Assembly (NCBI GenBank): GCA_015146655.1
Contig: VKHL01000001.1
Location: forward strand, 365,501-429,500
Origin: Ochromonas danica
Taxonomy: Eukaryota; Sar; Chrysophyceae; Chromulinales; Chromulinaceae
Length of the DNA: 64,000 bases
Direction: 5' to 3'
The number at the start of each line of letters is the position of its first letter. The first letter of the stretch is position 1. The position numbers and the translations under genes were made by a program. Shown in pieces: positions 23,018 to 34,473 of this stretch. Under the pieces are notes generated by a model that was not told the DNA's origin, made no database searches, and saw only the letters and a list, made by a program, of their open reading frames with translations.

Positions 23018-26000
23018 TCAAATCGCTCGTATGGACGCAGTTGCTGAAGTACGCACTCCTTTGGGAATGTTGGTAACTCCAGCAGTGGGGAAGAGAATGT
23101 TGGGGAATTTCTTACTCACTACGAGGAACTCACGAAGGTTTATAGTACCTACCCTATCCGAATGTGCTTGCTTCATCACAGTTTCTGCTTTCCGACGAAC
23201 ACTATTTAATGTCAGAATATGATTTCCACGAAGAATCTCTTCAACTTCTCGTTGACTAATAAATCCTGTTTTGGCTTCATCAAACATCTCAAAAGATAAT
23301 TTAATGCGTTCATCACGATCTACAGCAACATAGTTCATCATAGAAAGAAGAAATTCACGAACATCCATATCTCCAGTCTCTTCATCATCATAATAACTAT
23401 GAAGATTCTTGTATTCAGTGATAGGTTCAACTTTCATGATTGCACAAAAATCAGGAAATTTCACTCGACCACTAGGACGGCGTTCTTTAGGTAATTCCAA
23501 GAAGTCTGTATAGATATTTCTAATATATTCAAAGTCTATATCATTATCAGCAATAAAATTCAAGATCATTCTCTTCTTCTCTTCACGTCTTAGCATTTCC
23601 TTTTGCCGTTGGAAAGACGTTAGATCAATACCTTGACTCTTTCCAGCCATTGCTTGCTTGTCTTTCATTACATCCGCATCTTTTTCTTTAAGAATCTCCT
23701 TGTGCATATCAATTAATGCAGGATTTGGATGTAATACTAATGCACGGAACTCTTTGAAACTCACTTGTCCATCTCCATCCACATCAACCATGGCAATCAT
23801 CATGTCGATCTCTTCATCTGTGATCATCTCTCCCATACAAATCAGGATATGACGAATTTCCGCAGCACCAACAAAGTTATTGCGATCCAGATCAATAAAT
23901 CGAAAAGCTGAGATAATCTCTTCTTCTGTGAACTCAGGAGGCCCTCTTTCTTGACCATCTGTCAGGGCTTTGATAGCCGCTGCCTGATCAGCAGATTGCG
24001 TTGACTCTTGGTCAGGAATAGTGTTAATTGGAGGCTTTGTCCTTGCCATTTCATCTGGATCGACGCTAGCACCTTGTCTACCAGGTTGTTTACGAAGGGT
24101 ATCATCAAACTGGTCAACATCTTCACGGAGTTGAGGAAAAGCAATTCCCGTGGGCCCTGTGAAGGAGAATTTGAGGAAAATGTCACCAACCTCTTTAACT
24201 CCACCATTAGACTTTTTCTGTTTCAATGTTGTCCAAAACTCAGCCTGTCCATTACGGAATGCAGCTAATAGAGAGATCTCTGCTGTACCAATAACAACAT
24301 CACCTCCAACAAATGATTGGTTGATAACCTCTACACCCATCATGAACTGATCAACAACATCGAATGCTATCTCATGCTGCCAAACAGGGTCTGGACCACC
24401 ATCTTTGTCTGCTGGACTACGTTTGACAATTTGTACGGCTGCACCATCGATAGTAAGCTGGACATATGGGTCAAGACGTGATTGGCTCACTCCAGCCAAT
24501 GTTTCAGGAGGTATGAGACCTTTAGCACGATCAACACTTACTGTTAATCTTCCCGCGGGCAAAAACCGGATCTATGCATAACCCAATGATGTCAAACACA
24601 TAACATAGAATAAAGAAAAGGAGTTAAACTAACCCGCATAACAATATCTCCACTTGGAATGGTCCTTTTTTCCGAATCATCTTTTGGATCAATGAGTTCA
24701 TAATAAAACAAATCATACGTATCCTCTCGAGCTGCACCAGGTGATACTTTCATATATGGTAAGAGGGAGAAATGGGTCGAAGCAATAACCTTTTCCTCTT
24801 TCGTATCTTCATCCAATATATCAACTTGTAGATCATTAATCCAGTTCTCTTGGTCTAACCAGAGCAAGACCTCTTCTTCATCAAAGAAAGGGTCACTTCC
24901 TCCATCCTTCACACTCTTGGTACGCTTCTTGTAGTACTTTCCAAGTGAAAATTGCACATAAGGGTCTTGTCTGCCTAATGGATCAATATTACGCAAACCA
25001 TGCGCTTCGAACAAGGTAATTTGAGCCATGCCACTGCGTGCTTCTTCGAAGACAATCTCCAACACCAACTATAACACAATAGCACATAAAACTACAGCCC
25101 ATATACTCATGAATCTTAACTTAAGAAAGAATATTCTTACCTTCATGTTGGATCGCGTAGCACCAGCATAATAGAGAGGCACTTTCTCTGTATAGCTAAC
25201 GAACGGTTGTTTGAGGAAGCGCACAACGCTCATACTGACAGTTCCCACAACTTCGTTGCGAGTTGTGCTCTTGTTCCACAGTTCTATGCACAGTTGTACA
25301 TCCTCTTGGAAGATGAACTGAACGGGGTCGATGACATCAAAGAACACAATTTCATTCCCAAAATTGGGACGCGTGTCTTGCTTTCGCCTCACTTCAGTAG
25401 ACTTCCAAGGCAACCTCTCCGCCACTCCCAATCGAAAGCGCAGAAATGGATCGTTACGAGGTGCTCTATCAGGATCATCTTTACGACGAATATCAATACC
25501 TTCTATACATTTGATAAGCAAGCGGCCACGACTGAGGAAACGACCCAAGGCACTGTCATCATAGTGTTTCTCTCCAGCAAGCCCAATAGGCGGCGCTGAA
25601 GGAACAAACTCATTAGCCTCGATATTTTCACTTGGCGCGACAAGAGGGGGCGCATCCTTTCCACGCGCCAAAGAGCTTTTGCTAGCAATAGAACCAGTCT
25701 CTTGAAATTCGTCTGCAGATGATGCAGCCAATAGAACACTCTTGTTCGATATTGCAGCACCAGTCGAAGATGGAACTTGCTTCTCTGAATCTGGCTTTGC
25801 CTTTGCAGATTGTGCAAAATCTTTGCTCTCTGTTTTCAACACTTCTTTCGGAGGAGCTACCATTTCTTGTTTGATCACACCAAAAGGGAGAGGCTGCTTG
25901 ACAAAAGAAGGCGCCTCATCTTCATCATCAGACGACTCAAACTCGGGCATATCACGCTCTCTTCGCTTAAGAATAGGCACTTCCTTGGCTTTCTTCTCTC

Positions 26001-26743
26001 GTTTTACTGGAGGCTCAGTGGTTGGAGGCAGAACCACTTTACGATTTCGCAAAGCTTCATCAGGATCTTCTTTGGGAGGCGCTCTTCCGCCTTCAGGAGA
26101 CAGTGGAGGCGGACGAACAGGTGGTGGAGCAGGACCTTCTTTAACAGGTTTACTAATAGGGGGGAGGGGTTGTCCAACAGGAATGCCAGGTGGAGGCTGG
26201 CGCGGCGGGGGAGGTCTACCTGTTCGTGCTAAAGGCAAAGAAGGGTCTGCACTCAATCCCTGAGGAACCATTCCAGGAGGAGGACGACGAGGAGGAGGAA
26301 ATCGGGCCCGTGGTTCTAATATTTGAGGCTCTGGCTGCTTGTCAGGCCCCTCAAACATGGAAATACCCCCTTCCTTGTAGGCCGCAGCTGGAGGAGCCAC
26401 TCTTTTTGGTGGAGCAAGATCAGGAGGAGCATCTAGTGGTCGCTTAGGACTATTTCCAGGACGTTTAATGGTAGATTCTATCGCAGGCCTCTGAGTACTA
26501 ATATCCAGATTTTCAGGTGGCGGTGCACCTGGAGGAGGCTTGATACTGGCCAACGGAGCAACACCAGGTGGTGGGCCAGGTGGTCTTTTAATACCACCTA
26601 AGTCAGCAGCATCAACTGAGGGAAACAAAGGTTGATTGGAAGCGCAAGGTGATTGTGTGATTTTTAAATAGTTGAACAACAAGGAACTTACTCGTTGCTC
26701 GTGGAGGAGGGGGTCCAGCTGGCCTTCTTGGTGGTCCACTCAT
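23018..26743 (-). CDS. Proline-rich protein with three C2 domains and EF-hands
   Basis: Exons 26743-26692, 26615-25141, 25068-24634 and 24571-23018 encode 1171 residues in frame. The N-terminal ~380 residues are Pro-rich with many PPG/PPP runs and acidic-basic patches, likely disordered and able to bind SH3/WW/profilin-type partners. Three C2-like domains follow: GRLLIKCIEGIDI, AQITLFEAHGLRNIDPLGRQDPY and GRLTVSVDRAKGL with RLDPYVQL. Then come EF-hands, one clear (DVDGDGQVSFKEF), one near-canonical (DLDRNNFVGAAEI) and two degenerate ones in a second half that resembles the C-terminal EF region of LPCAT-like proteins. A calcium- and membrane-responsive scaffold is inferred. I do not recognise an orthologue. 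The Pro-rich start could be a cytoskeletal link. Confidence 0.82.
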
Positions 26744-27031
26744 TGAAGCATGAATATACTACAAAATGCAAATAATTAACCAACCTACCAACCAATTCAA
26801 TTGGCTCAACTACACAAATCCACTAAAACAAACTCCACCCTTTTTCTTTGCCAACTTTCCCTCACTCGAAACGCTTGACAGAAGCTGTTTTTCAAAACTA
26901 AAACGCGTTTTACTGCCTCGTGTTTCTCGAATGTCGAGCCAACCAATCATGACATGACATTGCATTGCATTGCATTGTATTGCATTCTTTACTAGACTAT
27001 TGCAATAATAATAAGAAAAAGAAGGAACAAA
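26744..27031. promoter_or_regulatory. Divergent promoter region, C2/EF-hand gene / CS-domain gene
   Basis: The 288-nt spacer includes about five tandem ATTGC-like pentamers (26959-26986). No CCAGA pair is seen here. Confidence 0.35.
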
Positions 27032-28015
27032 ATGCAGCTTATTATAGGATTATTCTTTACTATTTCCACCTTATCATGCATTGAACGAAGTATTGCATTC
27101 CAATACTTTGCATTAGCAAAGACTATGGGTCGTATTACCCGTGCAAGAGAACAGTTGCTTGCTACTGCTGAATCAGCTGCATCTGACGATTGGGAAGAAA
27201 GGAGAAAGATTGAACAAGATATGAAAGACATGGCCCCTCTTATTGACAGCAGAACTTCTGGTCCCAAACCTCCTGTTATTGAATCTGATAATGAGCCATC
27301 ATCAACTTCTGGTGAAGAATTATTCCGCAAGTATCCTTTCACAGACAAACAATTACCCATACTAACTGATTGTGATAATTATTACAGTGGAAAGTATGGT
27401 GATAACTTTTGGCTTCAAAATAATGATCAAGTTTATGTTTATATCCCTGTTGACAAGTCTATTCCCAAGAATGGGATTAAAGTCAATTTCGAGGCCAAGA
27501 AGGTCACTGTCTATTTGCGTGATCAAGTATTTCTTTCATTTGATTGTAATGAAAGAATCATTCCTGATGGAAGCTTTTGGTTATTTGAAGAAGACAAAGA
27601 TGGCCAAAGATATCTACAGTTAGATTTGGAGAAGAGATTCCGAATGATCAATTGGAAAGGTGTCTTTGATACTCCCGATGAGAATGATCCAAAGGTCCTT
27701 CAAAGCAGAGCTCAATTATTAGAAAGACTCTTTAATGCGAATAAAGGCTTATCCAAGCTTACAGGAATGCCTCCTGAAACAGTGAAGGAAATGATGAGCA
27801 ATCCTGATGTTATTGATACGATTAGTGCAGAGGTTCAAGAAAAGCCTTCTCTTTCTATTCAAACACCTGACGGACAAGTGATTAGTCTTGGTACTGTAGA
27901 AGAAGGAGAGGCAATGTCTATGGATAATCTTGAGGTTATTCCTAGTGGCTCCAAGGCTGATAGTCTCGTAGGTAGTGTTGCGGAAGAAGCTGACAAGACA
28001 GAGGACAAACATTAA
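27032..28015 (+). CDS. Plastid-targeted CS (p23/NudC-like) domain protein
   Basis: One exon encodes 327 residues. The CS domain (~125-225) shows FWLQNNDQVYVYIPVD, an IKVNFEAKKVTV strand pair, PDGSFWLFEED and LQLDLEKR followed by WKGVF, the order seen in NudC/p23-type HSP90 co-chaperones. The N-terminus is a signal peptide whose predicted cut gives Phe at +1 (RSIA|FQYF), then a basic stretch, matching the heterokont plastid motif. After the domain, a helix (GMPPETVKEMMSNPD) resembles an Sti1/STI-type DP motif, suggesting a chaperone-linked role in the plastid; this is inference. The tail is acidic. Its stop is six bases from the opposing WD40 gene stop. Confidence 0.85.
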   Translation: MQLIIGLFFTISTLSCIERSIAFQYFALAKTMGRITRAREQLLATAESAASDDWEERRKIEQDMKDMAPLIDSRTSGPKPPVIESDNEPSSTSGEELFRKYPFTDKQLPILTDCDNYYSGKYGDNFWLQNNDQVYVYIPVDKSIPKNGIKVNFEAKKVTVYLRDQVFLSFDCNERIIPDGSFWLFEEDKDGQRYLQLDLEKRFRMINWKGVFDTPDENDPKVLQSRAQLLERLFNANKGLSKLTGMPPETVKEMMSNPDVIDTISAEVQEKPSLSIQTPDGQVISLGTVEEGEAMSMDNLEVIPSGSKADSLVGSVAEEADKTEDKH

Positions 28016-28021
28016 CTTTTC

Positions 28022-29115
28022 TTAAGATTCTCGCTTGTATGAAGAAATGTTATTTGTAGTATCACTAACAAATACAACCGATCCACTATCATCGATAGAT
28101 TGTATAGAATTGACTTTGTTGCCATGCTCCAAGCTCCACATGGAATCCAGACCTGCTCGTCCTTGTCCCACAACACGCCAAGCACTTACCTGACAGTCCA
28201 AACCTGTGCATAGAATCAAACATGATTTTGCTATTGCCATAAAATGTCTTTAGGTATTAAAAAGTTTAGTTACCTCCAGTGAAGATGGTTGACGCAGTGG
28301 CCTGGAGGGAGGTGATCATCGCTGCATGAGCCATACGACTAGTTGTTTCTTTCAAATCGGCAGCATGGAACAATCGAATCTACAAGAACAGCATCAATCA
28401 CGAAATTGTTTACATTAAGTATCGTCAAATGACTTACCGACCCATCTCCGGCTCCCGAGGCCACAATAGAAGTGCCAGGCAGAAAGCTGAGAGTGGTGAT
28501 GAAGGGCGGATTCAAGGTTTGATTGGAGTTTTCGAACCCTTCATAGCTTTTAAACTCTCCTCTCTTGATAGGCTTTGCATTGTCAATATCCCATTTACAT
28601 AAAAGAAAGTCAAATCCACCACTAATCAATTCTCTCTTTTTCTCCGCGAATACGAGGGCACCGATACTGTTGGAGTGCACTTTACGTAACTTCTTCTGAG
28701 ACTCACTTTGAAAAGTCCCATCAGTATTAATTTCAATCAAGTAAATTGAGTCACTATCATCAGCAATTGCGGCTAGATTGTCTTTTGGAGCAAACGCTGC
28801 TGCTGAAATCTCACTAAATGCATTGCCCACAATGGCAAGTGGTTGACTATCCAGCACACATTCTTTACGCAAGTCAAAAGAATAAAGAGAAGAGCATGTG
28901 ACAGCAAAGAGTATATGCTCAGACTTATAGGCAAAGTGAACAGCTTCAATCTCAGAATCAAAGCAGTTATGAAAACACTTCACGGAGCGGGATGTGCGAC
29001 TATCCCATAACCGTACTGAACGATCTTCTGACCCAGATCCTAACAACTGCTTAGATTGATTATACTTTAAACATGTTACTGGTGCTCGATGTCCTCTAAG
29101 TTCTTCTCTTTCCAT
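28022..29115 (-). CDS. WD40-repeat protein
   Basis: Exons 29115-28438, 28379-28274 and 28203-28022 encode 321 residues. The repeats are recognisable from LRGHRAPVTCLKYNQSKQLL, GSGSEDRSVRLWDSRTSR, a KVHSNSIGALVF/GGFDFLLCKWDI repeat, and GAGDGS|IRLFHAADL at the exon junction, with about six to seven blades expected. It resembles WDR53/WDR89-type small propellers, but I cannot assign an orthologue. Such proteins are scaffolds, often DDB1-CUL4 substrate receptors when a DxR box follows the WD motif; WDSRTSR here contains a WDxR signature. No targeting signal. The TAA is at 28022-28024. Confidence 0.85.
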
Positions 29116-29324
29116 ATTTCCTCAGTATTTATCAATTTGATCAATTTTTAATGGTTTTCAGACATTTTGCGGCTTCGCCTTTCACATTTCTCAGTTTTTG
29201 AAAAATCGGAATTTTGAGGAGGAAAAACGAGATTATCCCATCTGGGCTGCAGATAAACGGGCTGTTTCAAAAGATCGATATGGATCATCCGCGCTGTTGA
29301 TCAATCAATCTATTTGGAACAAAC
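29116..29324. promoter_or_regulatory. Divergent promoter region, WD40 gene / VAC14
   Basis: The 209-nt spacer contains TCTGG (29241-29245) and several A-run/T-run blocks (CAGTTTTTGAAAAATCGG-like). No other signal is clear. Confidence 0.3.
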
Positions 29325-31676
29325 ATGGACGAGCAAGCCACTCCCATTGAATCCCCTCTCTCTCCTGCTATTCTTAGAGGGTAAGTTTCCACCATAGGAT
29401 CTCTAGGCATACTCTCTTTTGAGGCCTATTATTTAATTTTACCATGTGGTTGTTATTTGGATGATTTCTTAGATTGGGAGATCGTTCCTATGACAAACGC
29501 AAAGCAGCGGCCTTAGAAGTGACTGCTTTAATTAAAGCTTTACAAGAACATCACGATCGTGATAAAATTATTGCTGTTATCCAACTTCTTGCACAAGATT
29601 TCACACGATCGCGTAATGTTCATCATCGCAAAGGTGGCCTTATTGGATTGGCAGCCACAGCCATTGGATTGGGTGGAGATATTGAAAGATATCTTAGCTT
29701 TATTATTCCTCCTGTATTGGAATGTTTCGATGATCCTGAAAGTCGTGTTTGCTATTATGCTTGTGAGTCCATGTACAATATATCTAAAGTGGCCCGCACA
29801 TTGATCTTACGCTATTTTAATCAAATCTTCGATGGATTATGTAAATTATTTGCCCATGTCGATGTTGATGTGAAGAATGGAGCAAATTTATTAGATCGCT
29901 TGGTGAAAGATATTGTGACGGAAACGGAGACTTTTGACATCGAGTCCTTTATTCCAATTCTGCAAAAGCATATCCGTCGTACGAAGCCATACATTCGACA
30001 ACTTTTAGTAGGATGGATTACTGTTTTAGATGCTGTCCCGGATGTGAATATGTTGGATTATTTGCCCGATTTGTTAGATGGTTTGATTAATATGGTAAGC
30101 AGTGTGTCAACGATTTGGAAGTATGTGCGCTTTTTCTTATGCTTGTTGATTGTTTGACTGTTGACTTTAGTTAAGTGACGGAAATCGTGAGATTAAGCAA
30201 GCTGCAGACAATGCCTTAAATGAATTTCTCAAGGAAATCAAAGAGGCAGAAGTGGTTGAGTTTGGACCGATGGTGAATATTCTCGTCAACCAGTGCCGTT
30301 CTCGAGAGAAACTCATTCGTCTCACATCACTTACATGGATAGCTGAGTTTATTTCGTTAGGTGGAACAAGGTTAATTGCTTATTACTCGGGTATGCTTGG
30401 CAGTATAATGTATTGTATCTCAGATGCAGAACCAGAGATTAAGAATGCCGCCAGTGTAGCCAATATCGGTCTTATGAATTTGATGAGAAATACGGTTGAA
30501 CCCTTTGAGCTAATGCCCATTATTCATACACTTACTGTGGAGCTATTGTCGGAGTTCGTGACGACTCGACTAGCATCTTTGCAGTGGATGTATATGTTGC
30601 ATGAGAAAGATCCCACTGAAATGAACAAATTTATATCCGACATCCTTCCAGCCCTTCTGAAGACCATCTCAGATACCGCCGATGAGGTCGTTTTGATGAA
30701 TTTACAGGTTTTAGCACGTATCTCATTGGATGAAGTTCAGTTTAATCGTGTTCTCAACTCGATTTTGCAACTATTCTATGAAGATCGTTCTCTTCTCGAA
30801 ACTCGTGGAGCGTTAGTTATTCGCAAACTTTGCTCGCTTCTCGACTCATGCTCAATCTATCTTGCCATGGCTAAGGTGCTTTCCACAAAGGCAGATTTGG
30901 AGTTCATCTCCCTTATGGTACAGACACTGAATCTTATCCTTCTCACGGCACCTGAGTTGTCTCCGTTGCGTCGATCACTGCAAAGATCCTTCCAGGCCAA
31001 TGCTACTGAAAAGGATCGCACGACCTTCCAATCACTCTTTTTATGTTGGACACATAATGCTGTTGCAACGTTTAGTCTATGTCTGTTGGCGCAAGCGTAT
31101 GATATTTCCTCTCAACTGATCCAGAAGTTTGCCGAAGCTGATGTCACGGTAGGTTTTCTCATGCAAATCGATAAATTAGTTCAACTGCTTGAGAGTCCCA
31201 TATTCATTCAGTTGAGATTACACCTACTGGAGACTGAATCTGCTTTACACACTGACTTACTGAAAAGTTTGTACGGTTTGTTGATGCTACTCCCCCAAAG
31301 TCAGGCTTACAAAACACTAAGTGATCGCTTAGCCACTGTGAGTTCTCTGCATATGCATACTGGCTTGATTAATAGCCATAGGATGTCAACTATTGCTGAT
31401 GGAGGAAATGGGGAGGCTGTGAACAATCGAGCATCATCAAAATCTACGAAGGCAATTACAGATGTCAAAATTGGGACGTTGATAAATCATTTCGAGACTA
31501 TTCAAGGCCAGCATACCGAATTTCGTCTGTCTGCATTGCGATCGAAGAGTTTGTTGCCAACTGGTGGCGGCGAAGGAGCTGATGAGCCCATTGCGAGTGC
31601 TGCAGTAACTGTGCTGCCTCCAGAGAGCCAAGTAGCAATGGTACCTATCGAGAGTAATGCTACAACTTCTTCCTAA
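29325..31676 (+). CDS. VAC14: VAC14, scaffold of the PIKfyve/Fab1 lipid kinase complex
   Basis: Exons 29325-29380, 29473-30094 and 30171-31676 encode 727 residues. VAC14 is a HEAT-repeat scaffold that joins Fab1/PIKfyve and the Fig4 phosphatase to control PtdIns(3,5)P2 on endosomes and vacuoles. The N-terminal Fab1-binding half has GDRSYDKRKAAALE, HHRKGGLIGLAATAIGL and a LSDGNREIKQAADNAL repeat across the second intron junction. The C-terminal Fig4-binding part contains LRLHLLETES and LYGLLMLLPQS with RLATVSSLH, closely matching the conserved block of animals and fungi. The length is close to the usual ~780-880. The tail after the conserved region is variable and Ala/Ser-rich. Neither Fab1 nor Fig4 lies in the window. 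Confidence 0.95.
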
Positions 31677-31819
31677 AGAGTTAATTATAGAGTTTAATTC
31701 TACTTGTCACAGCAAGAAGTGGCTGCTACCTTTATTGCTGATAATTAAGGAATGTGGGCCTTTTTCTAATGAGCTATCGCCGTATCGCACGTATCGCATA
31801 GAACATGCTCGAATTGCGA

Positions 31820-31855
31820 ATTGAATTCCATTGAATTCCATTGAATTCCATGAAT
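31820..31855. repeat. Tandem TTGAATTCCA decamer, three copies
   Basis: Three copies at about 31821-31850, each containing an EcoRI-type palindrome, lie in the 289-nt spacer between VAC14 and the hydroxylase/glycosyltransferase gene. Confidence 0.85.
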
Positions 31856-31965
31856 TTGTAAAACCAAAACTGTTGTGAAGGCAACCACTAAATTATGACT
31901 TTAAAGCAACAAATTCAACCTTTTCGGAGCTGAGCATTTCAATCAATCAATGGATCAGTTGTTAA

Positions 31966-34129
31966 ATGTTGGATGCTTTAGAGAAATTGCTCCTGGCAGA
32001 GAAACCTCTACCACTCATTGTGAAAGATCATCTGTTTGATGATATTTTGAATGATGTCCATGAAGAAGCCACAAAGATATATCATGAGAAGAAAGAAGCT
32101 TTCGAGCGTGGAGCAGTTGGCGGTTTGAGCCGAGCTCTTGTTATTGATGAAAGAGGTGACTTGCGATGTTGGCTTACACCCAACTTTTGCAGTGAAAATA
32201 GATTATCTGCGATTTCTACTTTGGTAAAGCGAGTGATTAGTTGGTGCAAAGAAGTGAAACAACCACTTCAGCTCAATGGCGAATATTCTGTGCAACTCAC
32301 TTGTTATCCTGGAAATGGAGCTCGCTATGTCAAACATAGAGATGCATTTCATTCTTCAGCTCATGCATCGGATCCTCAGCGTTCTGGTCATCGCAAGCTT
32401 ACCTTTGTATGCTATCTCAATAAGGAATGGGAAGGAGGACATTTACGCGCTCACTTTTCTCCGGATCAAGCATCTGTTGATCGTTCTTTACCAGCATTTA
32501 TTGATGTAGAGCCTTTGTTAGGAAGGGTGCTTGGATTTAGAGGGTAAGAGCTAACCTCTACTTTGTTTGCTTTCCTAAAATACTCACATACTTGTTCTTT
32601 TTGTCTCAGTGATATTGTTGAGCACGAGGTAATGCCTTCTTTCAAGAATCGATTCGCCATAACTTTGTGGGCTTATAGTGATACTCCAGGTCCTCTATTT
32701 CATTCTATTTCTACCTCTACTACTCCCGTTATTCAGGAGACAACGATTTCCCAGTTTCTTCCAAGTTTGTGCAATCATGTCTATCGCCCGCTTTCCAGTC
32801 AAAAGAATTTCTCCCATAAGCGTATTTTTGTATCAATAGCAAACTACAGCGATTCTGAAGGCTTGAAGACTATTACCCATCTCTTCTCTACTGCTTCCCA
32901 CCCCGAGCGCATTTTTGTTGGGCATGTCTATCAGGGATCAGTGCAAGATCATTTGCACGATTTCTCCTATCTTCGTATCACTGATCTTCCAACACCTGTT
33001 GCCAACTGCTTGAAGAACAACATCAGGGTGTTGTTAATGCCTCGCCAAGATGCTACTGGACCATGCTTGGCAAGGCAGTTCGCTCAACGGCTTTGGAAAG
33101 ATGAAGAGTATTTCCTTCAAATCGACTCACATATGCGTTTTCGTCCCAATTGGGATGAATATCTGATTAATTTACTTGAGCACATTGAGAATGAAAAGCT
33201 TGAAACGAAGAAGGCGGTATTAACAACGTACCCAATAGCTTACAATCTTCCTGATTCTCCTCCTTCCGATTATTCGCCCACTATTTTGGTAAGATGGTCT
33301 GAAGCTTGCATATTGCCTCGACTTTGTTTGATGTGCTGTATATATACTACAGATACCGACTAACTTCGGTAGTGACGGGATTCTTCGTCAGAGTGCCAAA
33401 ACTGTGACGGTGCCTATTAGGCCCAAGAGTTACTTTCGATCTCCGCTTTGGGCATCTGGATTCAGTTTCTCACGAAGCTGTTTGATCGAAGATGTTGAGT
33501 ACAGCTCTTATTTACCACAGTTGTTCTTTGGTGAGGAATCCCTCATGGCTGCCAGGTGATCATTGTTCCCTTGCTGAACCCTTATTTGGTGACTTTCCCA
33601 TGATATGATTATTTTTAGACTTTTTACAGCAGGTTATGATTTCTTTGCACCTGGAGAGGCTGTTCTATATCACCTCTATAGCAGAGATCATCGACCAGTT
33701 TTTAGCACTGCCCGACTGTCTGACCATGACAACCGCCAAAGTCAACGTCAGGCATCACAAGAGGTTGTTAGAATATTGCTTGGAGAAGATATTGCTCAAC
33801 CCAATGATTCCACTAAGCGACTCTTAAGATTGAATCGTGAGCGATTCCCCATGGGTAGTGAGCGGAGCCTGGATGAATTTGAAGCTTATTGTGGTGTCTC
33901 CTTTGCTGCTAAATCGATTACTCGATCCCTGTCCTCATGGCAAGCATTTTTCTTGTCAACCAAGGGCAGAGAGGACATTTCATTGGACCTTCATGTGGCA
34001 AGTGACATATGTGCACAAGACGACGAACCTGCTGGCGCTCTTAACAACATCATGTTGGAGCTTAGCAAGAATAAGCAAAGCCCCGAGATGGAGAAAATAG
34101 CCAACCTTCTGCATAAATTCTTGACGTAA
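31966..34129 (+). CDS. Prolyl 4-hydroxylase (PHD2/PhyA type) fused to GT60 Gnt1-like GlcNAc-transferase
   Basis: Exons 31966-32543, 32610-33288, 33353-33555 and 33619-34129 encode 656 residues. The N-terminal ~240 residues are a 2OG-Fe(II) oxygenase: LTCYPGNGARYVKHRD with the HxD iron ligands, YLNKEWEGGHLRAHF, the distal His in VEHEVMP and the 2-oxoglutarate Arg in NRFAITLW, in the same order as PHD2 and Dictyostelium PhyA. From ~280 a GT60 domain follows: RIFVSIANYSDSEGLKT, PRQDATGPCLARQ, FLQIDSHMRF with the DxH-type metal site, PLWASGFSFS, LPQLFFGEE and a HLYSRDHRP block. Known separate enzymes PhyA and Gnt1 hydroxylate Skp1 Pro and add GlcNAc in the cytosol; no signal peptide is seen here either. 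An out-of-frame ATG lies 16 nt upstream (31950). Confidence 0.9.
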
Positions 34130-34473
34130 CTGTGGTGATCTTTCTCAGTTTCTCTTCAAAGTGGCAGAGTTTTGCTTAAAATTAAGTGATTAAAAGCCAT
34201 TCCATATCTACGGCCACCACTAAGACCATTTCTACATTAAATCGTCATGGACAGAGAATAGTTACAAATTCGCTGAGGGTCACAATCATTTCAAGTGAGA
34301 GCTGCAGACAATTCGTAACAACACTCGCATATTATAATAGTAATAGTAATACTGAGGAGTGGAAGTCTCATGTGTCTCGCATCTTGGCGCTCAGGTTTCC
34401 AGCAGTCTATCAAGAATTATAACAACACCACCAATGTAAACAATTACTCAATCATCAATCTCTTCGCATCAAC
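34130..34473. other. Convergent 3' region
   Basis: These 344 nt lie between two convergent stops. A reading frame at 34186-34422 begins with GTG, lacks any ATG near its start and shows no domain, so I treat it as 3' untranslated sequence. Confidence 0.5.

Noticed and set aside
25742-26263. 173-residue plus-strand frame rich in Gly
   Set aside because: Antisense shadow of the proline-rich C2 protein; Gly runs mirror Pro codons.
34186-34422. 78-residue plus-strand frame
   Set aside because: Begins with GTG, no ATG near the start, Thr/Ser-rich random composition, sits in a convergent 3' region.
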